From Bacteroides intestinalis DSM 17393 (GTDB taxonomy: Bacteria > Bacteroidota > Bacteroidia > Bacteroidales > Bacteroidaceae), in NCBI RefSeq assembly GCF_000172175.1, contig NZ_ABJL02000008.1, positions 1,178,001-1,242,000 of the forward strand: a stretch of 64,000 nucleotides of DNA, given 5' to 3'. The notes under the pieces are model-generated. The model had not been told where the DNA came from. It made no database searches and worked only from the letters and a program-made list of their open reading frames with translations. A program made the position numbers and the translations under genes. Positions 25,790-34,442 of the stretch are shown here, one piece after another. The stretch's first letter is position 1, and every line of letters begins with the position of its first letter.

Positions 25790-28700
25790 TTACATCTTCT
25801 CTTTGTTCGCACTGTTCATCTGTACGAACTCGGTAGGTGTGAACCCATAGAATGCTTTAAACGAATTGGAGAAATAGGAATGACTGTTGAATCCCAACAA
25901 AGTTGCCACTTCCGAAACACTCATATTCGTTTCCTTCAGATAACGCAAGGCCACTTCCAAGCGCTTATTACGTATCAGTTCCGTGGGTGAAAGCTCTGAT
26001 ATAGCTTTGATTTTACGGTAGAGATTGGCGCGGCTGATACCAATCTGGTCACAAAGCATTTCTATACCCAAATTCTGATCAGATATATTCTTCTCAATAA
26101 TCTCATACAGTTTCTGTGAAAAACGTTCATCCGCTGAGGTAGTACTTACCCCTACCACTTCGGGCGAAAAGCGTTTGCCATACAGTTTTTTTAATTGCTC
26201 CCTCGACTGCAACAGGCTTTGAATACGTATCCGAAGCACATCCATACTGAAAGGCTTAATCACGTAATCATCCGCCCCTGCCTCAAAACCTTCCCTGATA
26301 TGCATCACCATGGAACGTGCAGTCATCAGTATCACCGGTATATGTCCGATACGGATATCATTCTTAATCATGGAACAGAGTTCAAGCCCATTCCGCTTAG
26401 GCATCATAATATCACTCAACACTAAATCTGGGAAGAACTGTACTGCCTTATCATATCCTTTTATACCGTTTGCCGCTTCAATGATTTCATAGTCATTTTC
26501 CAAGGACTTATGCAGGTAATCCCGTACATCTTTGTCATCTTCCACCAAGAGAACCACCGGCTTTTTAGGTGCAATTTCTCCAATGGGAGATGTTTGCGGT
26601 TTCTCCACCGGCTGTGCAAATGCCGTATCACCAATCGTTTCCACAGGCATAGCATCCGTCTCTTCCTCTGTGAAAGCTTCACGGGAAACGGGCAGCAAAA
26701 CAATGAACCGTACTCCTTCCGTCCCATCTTCCCGGTCTTCAATACGTATCACTCCCTTATGTAGCTTTACAATGGAATACACCAGACTTAGCCCGATACC
26801 TGTACCCGGTACATTTACCCCTGCCGTTTCAGGTACCCGGTAGAAAGGTGTGAACACCTTATCCCGTTCCTGCAGTGGGATTCCACAACCGGCATCCACA
26901 ACCTGCAACATCATATACAGGGCAGAAGGGGCTACTTCTTTTCGATACGATTCTTCCAACTCTCCAGCCGGAATACATTCTACCAACATACGTATGTCTT
27001 TGCCGGAAGGAGTATACTTGAATGCATTGGACAGTAAATTGAATACGACCTTCTCAAGCAGCACCTTATCATACCAGGCCTGAAACTCCCGATCCCGGCA
27101 ATCCAGTGTAAAAGTGATTTCATTGGTTTGCGCTATCTGATTGAACGCACAATAGATCTCCGTGACAAATTCATATACATTATTCTCCGTGACTTGCAAT
27201 TCCATCGTACCACTCTGGTTTTTCTGCAAGTCCAACAGCTGATTAACCAATAAAAGAAGCCGTTGGGCATTTTTATAAATAACCATCAGTTTATCCCGCA
27301 GTTCCATAGTCATATCCATCCGCTTCACCAGTTCTTCAAAAGGAGTGATGATCAGCGTCAAGGGAGTACGTAACTCATGGGCAAAATTCGTGAACAGATG
27401 CATCTTTGCCTGATGAAATTCTTCCTGTTGAAGTTTCTCCTTCTGCTCCATTTGCAGTCTTTCCCGCAAGCGGCGGCGGGCATTAAAATAATGGAATATC
27501 GCGTAAAGCACTCCTATCACCAATAATCCATAAATCAGGAAAGCATACCAAGTAGCCCATAAAGGCGGGGTAATAACAATCCTCAAAGTCTTCCCTTCCT
27601 CATTCCAGACCCCATCGTTATTACAAGCTTTGACATGAAAAAGATAGCTGCCGGGACGCAGATTGGTATAGTAAGCCGTGCTGCGTTCTCCCACATGATT
27701 CCAGTCTTCATCATATCCTTCCAACTTATAGGCATACCGGTTCATCTCCGGATTGATGAAATTCAACGCTTTATATCCTATAGCCAGATTGTTCTGATTG
27801 TACCGTAAATTGATAACCTCCGCTTCATTAAGCAACCCACTTAAGATTCCAGTTCCATCATCTGCACGCACCACACGATTATTCACCAACAGGTCTTCCA
27901 ATACGATTGGCGGCACAAAACGATTCATCGGCATCTCCGGTGTGTAAAAAGTGATAAAGCCATCATTACCGGTAAAACACAATGTACCGTCCGGCATGGC
28001 TACCCCACCCCGATATGTAAATTCACGCAAATGAATACCATTATTGAATGGAAAGTTTTTAATCTCCCCGGTGGACGGAGAATAAGAGGAAATTCCCTGC
28101 AACGAGCTCATCCATAGATTCCCGTCCGCTCCTTCCAGCAATTTACAAATATCCCCTCCCATCAGTCCTTCTTTCTCTGTTACCCGGCGAAGCACACCTC
28201 CCCGTTTATCCAGTTGGAAAATACCGCCTCCATAGGTAGATACCCATACATCACCGGATCTGGTTGATAATATAGAAGATATATAGTTACTTGGAATTTG
28301 CATTTCCTGTTCCGGGCGAGATGTACGAAATACAGTCAGTTCACCTGTATGAGTATTAAAACGGTACAGTCCGGCAGAACGCATACCTATCAGTAGCACA
28401 CCGGGACTCTCTTCCTCCATGCAACGAACGGAAGAAAAGTGTAATTTCTCTCCTTCCGGTCCGGTAAACTCAGTCTTCCGCTCACCGGAAGGAGTAAAAC
28501 AGGTCAGTGCATATCCGGCTTTTGAAGTTCCTACCCATAAATTACCGCCTGCATCACGCACAATACCATAAATAGCAAGTTCTATGGGATATTTATAGAA
28601 TAAAGAAAAACGCCGGGTAGCAAGATCAAAACGATAAACCTCACCCAATACCGTACCACACCAGATACAATCGTCCTCAGCATACACCGTTTTGATAACA

Positions 28701-29899
28701 TTCGAATTATGCACAGAATAGCTATCCTTATCAATCAGATAAAACTGCCCTTCCCCTGTCGAAATTTCATATTGCAATAATCCATACCCTTCAGTAGCTA
28801 TCCATAAATTTTTCTGTTTATCGACACAAGCCGTACCGTAGATTCCCGTTTGCAGATTCACCGTCTTCCCTGGAGTATGATGAATGAAACGGTCGGTAAG
28901 AGAACTCAACCAAGTGACACCACCGGCAAAAGTACCAATCCACAACGTACCGGTATGATCACGGCAAAAAGAATAAATGGAAAAATGCCCCAAGCCACGT
29001 CCGGGTTCGTCATAACTGCTCACTTTACGAATCTGGTCTTTCAACGGCGCATAAGCATAAATACCGTCGAAAGTACCAATCAATATCTCTCCATCCCATT
29101 CGGCAAGGCAACGGACATAATTATTCTTCAGACCACTATTGGCAGATGTATAAGAAGTTATTTTATGGTTACGGACATCAATGCGATTCAGTCCGCCAAA
29201 TTGACAACCTACCCAGATGCGATGATAAGAATCTTCATAAAGAGTGGAAATACTATTATCCGGTAAGCCGGCATGACGGTCATAGTGATTAATCACCTGC
29301 ATCTGTTTGTTACACTGGTAAACACCATTCACTGCCGTACCTATCCAGAAATTGCCTGTCTTATCCTCCATCAAGGCAGTGACGGAACTATTGAAGTTCT
29401 CTACAAATTCCACCCTTTTAAAGTTGTCTTGTTCGGGAATATAACAACAAAGCCCACTGCGGGTACCCACCCATACTTTGCCGGAACTATCAACTAAAAG
29501 AGAAAGAATACTTGCACTGGAGAGTCCATCTACATTAAAATAGTTGCGGATACGTTCGGTACGAAGGCACATCCGGCTTAATCCGCGACTGGTACCTATC
29601 CATAAATTCTTGCTATGATCTTCGCGTATTTCATTGACTTCATTGTCTGCCAAACTCAGAGAATCTCCCGAGTGGTGACGAAAAACGGTATACTCACTTC
29701 CATTATAACGATTCAGTCCATTACGTGTCCCCAACCAAAGGTATCCCCGGGTATCCTGGCAAATGGTCATCACGGAGAGTTGGGAAATTCCTTCATTCAG
29801 TTTCTGGCTATAGTAGAATGAATATTTAGAATGCTCAGCCCATAAACACAAGACCGGAAATGAGCAAATTAGAAAGATCATCAATATTTTCGTTTTCAT
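25790..29899 (-). CDS. Hybrid two-component system regulator (HTCS), copy 2
   Basis: A 1369-residue regulator with the same architecture as copy 1. It has a signal peptide (MKTKILMIFLICSFPVLCLW), Reg_prop propeller repeats forming a periplasmic sensor (about 25-680), Y_Y_Y domain, one membrane helix near 785-805, HisKA with His near 841 (FAHELRTPL), HATPase_c (NAFKYTP, GTGIGLSL), receiver with Asp near 1162 (LSDIMMPKRNG), and AraC-type DNA-binding domain. I start at the ATG at 29899; the frame continues 17 codons upstream but without a signal peptide. Preceded by a 22-bp-period array and ended by its own terminator. Flanked by the glycosidase unit upstream and the redox operon downstream, either of which could be its target. 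Confidence 0.95.
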   Translation of the reverse strand: MKTKILMIFLICSFPVLCLWAEHSKYSFYYSQKLNEGISQLSVMTICQDTRGYLWLGTRNGLNRYNGSEYTVFRHHSGDSLSLADNEVNEIREDHSKNLWIGTSRGLSRMCLRTERIRNYFNVDGLSSASILSLLVDSSGKVWVGTRSGLCCYIPEQDNFKRVEFVENFNSSVTALMEDKTGNFWIGTAVNGVYQCNKQMQVINHYDRHAGLPDNSISTLYEDSYHRIWVGCQFGGLNRIDVRNHKITSYTSANSGLKNNYVRCLAEWDGEILIGTFDGIYAYAPLKDQIRKVSSYDEPGRGLGHFSIYSFCRDHTGTLWIGTFAGGVTWLSSLTDRFIHHTPGKTVNLQTGIYGTACVDKQKNLWIATEGYGLLQYEISTGEGQFYLIDKDSYSVHNSNVIKTVYAEDDCIWCGTVLGEVYRFDLATRRFSLFYKYPIELAIYGIVRDAGGNLWVGTSKAGYALTCFTPSGERKTEFTGPEGEKLHFSSVRCMEEESPGVLLIGMRSAGLYRFNTHTGELTVFRTSRPEQEMQIPSNYISSILSTRSGDVWVSTYGGGIFQLDKRGGVLRRVTEKEGLMGGDICKLLEGADGNLWMSSLQGISSYSPSTGEIKNFPFNNGIHLREFTYRGGVAMPDGTLCFTGNDGFITFYTPEMPMNRFVPPIVLEDLLVNNRVVRADDGTGILSGLLNEAEVINLRYNQNNLAIGYKALNFINPEMNRYAYKLEGYDEDWNHVGERSTAYYTNLRPGSYLFHVKACNNDGVWNEEGKTLRIVITPPLWATWYAFLIYGLLVIGVLYAIFHYFNARRRLRERLQMEQKEKLQQEEFHQAKMHLFTNFAHELRTPLTLIITPFEELVKRMDMTMELRDKLMVIYKNAQRLLLLVNQLLDLQKNQSGTMELQVTENNVYEFVTEIYCAFNQIAQTNEITFTLDCRDREFQAWYDKVLLEKVVFNLLSNAFKYTPSGKDIRMLVECIPAGELEESYRKEVAPSALYMMLQVVDAGCGIPLQERDKVFTPFYRVPETAGVNVPGTGIGLSLVYSIVKLHKGVIRIEDREDGTEGVRFIVLLPVSREAFTEEETDAMPVETIGDTAFAQPVEKPQTSPIGEIAPKKPVVLLVEDDKDVRDYLHKSLENDYEIIEAANGIKGYDKAVQFFPDLVLSDIMMPKRNGLELCSMIKNDIRIGHIPVILMTARSMVMHIREGFEAGADDYVIKPFSMDVLRIRIQSLLQSREQLKKLYGKRFSPEVVGVSTTSADERFSQKLYEIIEKNISDQNLGIEMLCDQIGISRANLYRKIKAISELSPTELIRNKRLEVALRYLKETNMSVSEVATLLGFNSHSYFSNSFKAFYGFTPTEFVQMNSANKEKM

Positions 29900-29921
29900 C
29901 AGTATAGATATGTTTTGCACA

Positions 29922-29929
29922 CAAAAATA
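29922..29929 (-). promoter_or_regulatory. Candidate -7 box of the second HTCS gene
   Basis: TATTTTTG on the minus strand matches TAnnTTTG, 22 bp before the ATG at 29899. No clear -33 element is visible. Confidence 0.45.
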
Positions 29930-30039
29930 AGAAAAGCCCGGAAATAACATAGAATATTAAGGTGAAATAAACAATATAAGGAGAAAAGAAAGGTTAGTCC
30001 GGCGTCACTAAATAGTTACAGAATAATTTTATAGTGCAA

Positions 30040-30122
30040 ATCAGTCGTAATCTTATCCTATTTCAGTCGTATACTGAATAGGGTTCAGTCGTATACTGAA
30101 CCCTATTCACTCGTATACTCAT
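30040..30122. promoter_or_regulatory. Four-unit 22-bp-period palindrome array (operator-like)
   Basis: TTCAGTCGTATACTGAA occurs exactly at 30062-30078 and 30084-30100; a variant TTCACTCGTATACTCAT is at 30106-30122 and a weaker one, ATCAGTCGTAATCTTAT, at 30040-30056. All start 22 bp apart. Each unit is near-palindromic around CGTAT. The array lies in the 311-bp gap between the six-hairpin glycosidase gene and HTCS copy 2, about 110-200 bp upstream of the HTCS promoter. The rest of the gap (30123-30210) shows only weak hairpins and a 13-bp direct repeat (30188 and 30209). Confidence 0.72.
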
Positions 30123-30210
30123 TATGCGTCAACTTAACGTTCTTGATAAACAAGTAGTTAAGAACTGCATTCTCGAAAAGCAAAATTGATTATAAATTCA
30201 TACAAATAGA

Positions 30211-32253
30211 TTATAAATTCACCTTTATCGTTGCCCCTTCCGTCACGCTCTTCTTCAACACGGGCTTGCCACCTTTCAGAATTTCTACATGCAGCTTCTT
30301 TCCTGCACGACGTACCCGAATATCAAACTCCGAATTGAAAGCACGTACACGATTCAGATTCATATACTCCCACTCCTGTGGCAAACGGGGAGTCATCTCG
30401 AAACTACGCAATCCTGTGGGGCGAATGCCGAACAGACCTTCGGTATAGATACGGCAATACAATCCGCTTTCAGCAGAAAGATGACGCTGATCTCCTTCGG
30501 GCCACGCTTCAATGGCATAAGGCACATGATCGCCCAACAAACGGCGATGTGAATACTTCTTGAGGAAGTTCATACCTTTCTCCACTTCTCCGGCAGCAAT
30601 GGTGCCACGTAGAGCATAGAGGGTACTACGATCCCAGAAGGTTTCGGTACCGGCTTGCGTCAATAATCCGTCGTCCGTCCAGAGACGGGGCGAAAAGAGA
30701 GCATCTATAGTACCTTGCGTACGGGTGTAGATACCCATAACAAGAGGCATACAAATCCAGGAACGCAGGATATCATTACCTTCATAATAGCGGTAACTGT
30801 GGAAACCTTCTATCTCATAACCAAAATGTTTTTCTATGGCTTTCTCTAAAGCATTCGCTTGATCACGATACGTATTCAACTGCTTTGCCGATATTCCCAA
30901 TTCACGCCCCAGCATAACGGCTGAACGCAAAGCATCGTAGTAAAGCGTAGAGGTACAGAGGTTTGCATCACCAGCCGGGAAGCGGTTCTCCAATTCATCC
31001 GAATTCGATGCAACCACGCCGGCGGGAGTTAGTTTACGGTTGCAATACTCCAGACACCATTCGATCAGAGGCCACAGTTCACGCGCTTCCGCCTTATCTC
31101 CACGAGCCAACGCATAGCGTGCGGCACCGTAAGCAATCATCGCACCGTCTCCCCTATCTTTGGCTCCATGCCAGAAGCTGACACCTTCGGAGATGATGGA
31201 ACTCGGGATAGGTTTATACTCCGGATTCATATAGCGGGCAAAGTGGCGGAAAGAGTTCAATGCGGACTCATTACCAATCTCATAACCCAAGAAAGGGAAA
31301 AAAGGATTGATATACTCTGCCTGGTCGTTAGCCCAGACAGCCGCATAATAAGCTTCACCACCAGGACCATGCATCAATCCGCCTTTCGTACGGTAGATAC
31401 TTTCAGCACCACGCAGTTTGGCGAAGGCAAACATGCGATTGAGCACGGGATCGGGAGTCTCCAAAACCAGATTGCCCCACCACTGACTGATAAGCGCTTC
31501 ACGCGCGGCACGTTCACTAAGGATGTTGATGTGTGAAAGGCCGGTGCTGTTTAGTCCGGACGAAGCATCCGCCAGTTTCCTTCCGGAAAAGATTGCATAG
31601 AATTCAAGCGTCTCTCCCGGTTTCAAAACAAAGACACCACTTTTGGAAAGAGCGGCTTCAATGCAATAAGCACCATATACACCGGCTTCCTCAGGAGTAG
31701 TATATGTTACATTCCACTCAGGCACTCGCAACGTTATCTGATTCGGACTGCTATTTTTGAAAGTATATTCCTCACAATAGTGCGCGGCGTTGGTGGATGG
31801 ATAAAGTACACGAGTCAACTGTACGGCATCTTTCAGTTCTTTACGCCGGTAAATATAACCGAAACTACTTTCCACACGCATAATGCCATTGAAGGTAACG
31901 TCGCGTACTTCTTCATTCAGCAGAGTTTGATCGTCCACTGTAACTAAAGCGGGAATATTCACATCGAAGCGTTGCTTCAGATTGTTCTGTGTCTTGTTGG
32001 GATGCATGCGAAGCATAGGAAAAACAAGACTGCGGTTCAGATGAAAACGCTTCTGTGCATCCACACCGTAACGAAGGACAACGGAAAGTTGCTGTCCACT
32101 CATTTCCAAATGATCGTCATGTGGAATATTATCATTGATACTCCAGCGGATGGCTCCACCATCCTGGATAGTCCAACGATCTTTCGGTTGTGCAATGGCC
32201 AGCGAACCGGTAAAGATGAAAGAGAAAAGTAATAAGGTTCTTCTCAAGTCCAT
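30211..32253 (-). CDS. Six-hairpin glycosidase-like secreted protein
   Basis: A 680-residue protein with a signal peptide (cleavage near GSLAIAQ). An N-terminal beta-sandwich (about 25-260) precedes an (alpha/alpha)6 barrel (about 265-600) and a short C-terminal beta domain. Barrel motifs such as GPGGEAYYAAVWANDQAEYINPF, VSFWHGAKDRGDGAMI and NSDELENRFPAGDANL resemble the six-hairpin glycosidase superfamily (GH78/GH95/GH142-like clans), with Asp and Glu that could serve catalysis. I cannot assign a CAZy family. Last gene of the glycosidase unit, 13 bp after GH36; probably removes a terminal sugar from the same glycan. Confidence 0.65.
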   Translation of the reverse strand: MDLRRTLLLFSFIFTGSLAIAQPKDRWTIQDGGAIRWSINDNIPHDDHLEMSGQQLSVVLRYGVDAQKRFHLNRSLVFPMLRMHPNKTQNNLKQRFDVNIPALVTVDDQTLLNEEVRDVTFNGIMRVESSFGYIYRRKELKDAVQLTRVLYPSTNAAHYCEEYTFKNSSPNQITLRVPEWNVTYTTPEEAGVYGAYCIEAALSKSGVFVLKPGETLEFYAIFSGRKLADASSGLNSTGLSHINILSERAAREALISQWWGNLVLETPDPVLNRMFAFAKLRGAESIYRTKGGLMHGPGGEAYYAAVWANDQAEYINPFFPFLGYEIGNESALNSFRHFARYMNPEYKPIPSSIISEGVSFWHGAKDRGDGAMIAYGAARYALARGDKAEARELWPLIEWCLEYCNRKLTPAGVVASNSDELENRFPAGDANLCTSTLYYDALRSAVMLGRELGISAKQLNTYRDQANALEKAIEKHFGYEIEGFHSYRYYEGNDILRSWICMPLVMGIYTRTQGTIDALFSPRLWTDDGLLTQAGTETFWDRSTLYALRGTIAAGEVEKGMNFLKKYSHRRLLGDHVPYAIEAWPEGDQRHLSAESGLYCRIYTEGLFGIRPTGLRSFEMTPRLPQEWEYMNLNRVRAFNSEFDIRVRRAGKKLHVEILKGGKPVLKKSVTEGATIKVNL

Positions 32254-32266
32254 AAGGTTATTGTGT

Positions 32267-34435
32267 TTAATTGTTAGCTACTAATATTAATACTGCACTC
32301 TCAAACTGGGTATTCAATGGATTCTCCAGACCTTTTTCCATCAGTTCTGCTCCCGTAAATACCTTACCATTGGCAGGAAAACGGGAAGCCACACCTTTGG
32401 CCAGACTGACTTCTTCCACACGATATTTCTTATGGGCATCCAAGCCACCAAGCATTACCCGGGGTTCATTACCATCTTTAGTCTGGTAGAAGTAAACAAC
32501 TGCCTTTTGCTTATCTGTTGAAACATAACTCAAAGAAGCCAATGGAGACTCATAGGGAGAAACCAAGCGATAAAGTTCACCATGCATCACCAACGGACGG
32601 ATGCGTTCTTTATATAGTTTCACAGCATCGGCAATCTGCGCACGTTCTTCAGCCGTAGCCTTATCCAATGCCAGGTCTATTCCGAATGCACCACTCAATG
32701 CCACATCTATGGCCATCTTCAAATGACGTTTCCCCATACGGGTAACGTGAGCGGAAATCGTATTTGCAGGGAAGAAATGCGAGAAGCCCCATTGTATCTT
32801 GATACGTCCCAACGGGTCTGTGTTGTCACTGGGCCAGAAGGAATGGAAATAAGACATTGCACCATAATCCACACGTCCCGATCCACCGGCACAAAGCATG
32901 GCCATCACATTGGGGAAACCTTTGGCAAAACGATCCATCAGACGGTAAAGCGCCCAGTTATAGTCTATCCAGAGATGACTCTGATCGGCAGGCTGCAAAT
33001 AAGAAGATCCGGGTTGGGTGATGTAACGGTTACAGTCCCACTTCACATAAGTGATATCCGGGTTAGGCCGCAAGGTTTTGTCGATAATATCCCACTCAAA
33101 AGCCTGTACCTCGGGGCGGGTAAGATCCAGTATTTCCTGATGGCGACCCAGTATCGGTTCACGCTTGGGTTGAGTAATGATCCAATCCGGATGTTTCTGA
33201 TAAAGTTCGCTCTGAGGATTCACCATCTCGGGTTCCAGCCAGATACCGAAGCCAACTTTACGCTTCAATGCTTCTTTGGCAATATATGACAGACCTTTGG
33301 GTAACTTCTTGATAGAAGGGTCCCAATCTCCCAGACCATGCTTATCATCATCACGGGAGTAAGAGCCATTACCGAACCAGCCATCATCCAATAAGAAAAG
33401 TTCAGCCCCCACCTGGCGGGCACCGTCAAAGAGTTGCTTCAGGCGGTCTTCATCAAAATCGCAGTGCGTAGCTTCCCAGTTGTTCAACAATACAGGGCGG
33501 TCTTTCTCTGCATCGCGGATGGCATTTGCCATAGCCCAACGATGGAAACGACGGCTGGCTTCTCCCTTACCCCGCTTACTATACGTGTAGAGAATGGCGG
33601 GTGTAGTGAATGTGCCGCCACGCTCCAGATTGTATTGTGAGCCCAAAGGATTCATACCGGTCAGCAAACGCAGGTTCTTGTTCCAGTCTACATCGAAAGC
33701 AAACTGGAAACTACCGCTCCAACGCAAAGAAGCAGCCAGTACTTCACCTTCATTTTCTTTAGCCGGTCCGTTCAGAGAGAGGATAAAAGAAGGAATACGC
33801 ATCTGATGCGCACGGATACCTAATTTGGAATCCAGAATTTTGACTCCTTCCGAAAGCCGTTCTTCATTGAGGGTTGCTTCGCGCTTATAGTTACCCGAAA
33901 ATTGAGTGAGCCAGTATTCCTTTGCCTTTACCACCGGAGCAGCAGAAGCAAAACGATGCAGAATGACTTTACCTTTCTCATTATGCGTAACGGTATTCCA
34001 TATCTCCATCATGCTATTGTCTGTGTAGCACTTGATATAGATATCTACGGTGAAAGGATAGGCAGGGTCTTTCAGTGAAATAACGGTTTGTTCGATACCC
34101 GGTGTCAGCGCTTCCGTACGATGTCCGGTGTAGTGAAGTTCCGTAGATGTATTTCCATCTACATGAGTTGCCTGGATAGCCGGTTCTGTCAGGACACCGT
34201 TCCCATAAGGAGGAAGAAACTCCCATTCACGTGAGGGCATCTTAGCAGGAGGCTCTACTTCACGGGCAGCATCCCCAAAACCCAATTGGTAAAGGCGATT
34301 GTCCATACCCACCATAAAGGTCAGTTTCAGTTCACCGGATGTAACGGTAAAGAGTTTCTTCACATTCGGATTATCTGCTGCATGCACCGTGAGGAGAAGG
34401 CAGAGAAATAAACAGGTCGTCAATATATTCTTCAT
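32267..34435 (-). CDS. GH36 alpha-galactosidase
   Basis: A 722-residue secreted enzyme (signal peptide ending VHAAD). An N-terminal beta-supersandwich (about 25-300) is followed by a TIM barrel and C-terminal beta domain. The nucleophile is D467 in TYVKWDCNR and the acid/base is D537 in FWPSDNTDP, both standard for GH36; LLDDGWFGN and WLEPEMVNP are further motifs. GH36 enzymes release alpha-linked galactose (or GalNAc) from oligo- and polysaccharides with retention. Placed 7 bp after GH31 in the same unit as two GH97 genes, all families with alpha-galactosidase activity. Confidence 0.92.
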   Translation of the reverse strand: MKNILTTCLFLCLLLTVHAADNPNVKKLFTVTSGELKLTFMVGMDNRLYQLGFGDAAREVEPPAKMPSREWEFLPPYGNGVLTEPAIQATHVDGNTSTELHYTGHRTEALTPGIEQTVISLKDPAYPFTVDIYIKCYTDNSMMEIWNTVTHNEKGKVILHRFASAAPVVKAKEYWLTQFSGNYKREATLNEERLSEGVKILDSKLGIRAHQMRIPSFILSLNGPAKENEGEVLAASLRWSGSFQFAFDVDWNKNLRLLTGMNPLGSQYNLERGGTFTTPAILYTYSKRGKGEASRRFHRWAMANAIRDAEKDRPVLLNNWEATHCDFDEDRLKQLFDGARQVGAELFLLDDGWFGNGSYSRDDDKHGLGDWDPSIKKLPKGLSYIAKEALKRKVGFGIWLEPEMVNPQSELYQKHPDWIITQPKREPILGRHQEILDLTRPEVQAFEWDIIDKTLRPNPDITYVKWDCNRYITQPGSSYLQPADQSHLWIDYNWALYRLMDRFAKGFPNVMAMLCAGGSGRVDYGAMSYFHSFWPSDNTDPLGRIKIQWGFSHFFPANTISAHVTRMGKRHLKMAIDVALSGAFGIDLALDKATAEERAQIADAVKLYKERIRPLVMHGELYRLVSPYESPLASLSYVSTDKQKAVVYFYQTKDGNEPRVMLGGLDAHKKYRVEEVSLAKGVASRFPANGKVFTGAELMEKGLENPLNTQFESAVLILVANN

Positions 34436-34442
34436 GATCTTA

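Noticed and set aside
30188..30221. Direct repeat GATTATAAATTCA as attachment site
   Set aside because: Only 13 bp, AT-rich, 21 bp apart, with no integrase or element between the copies; more likely a small local duplication at the gene end.
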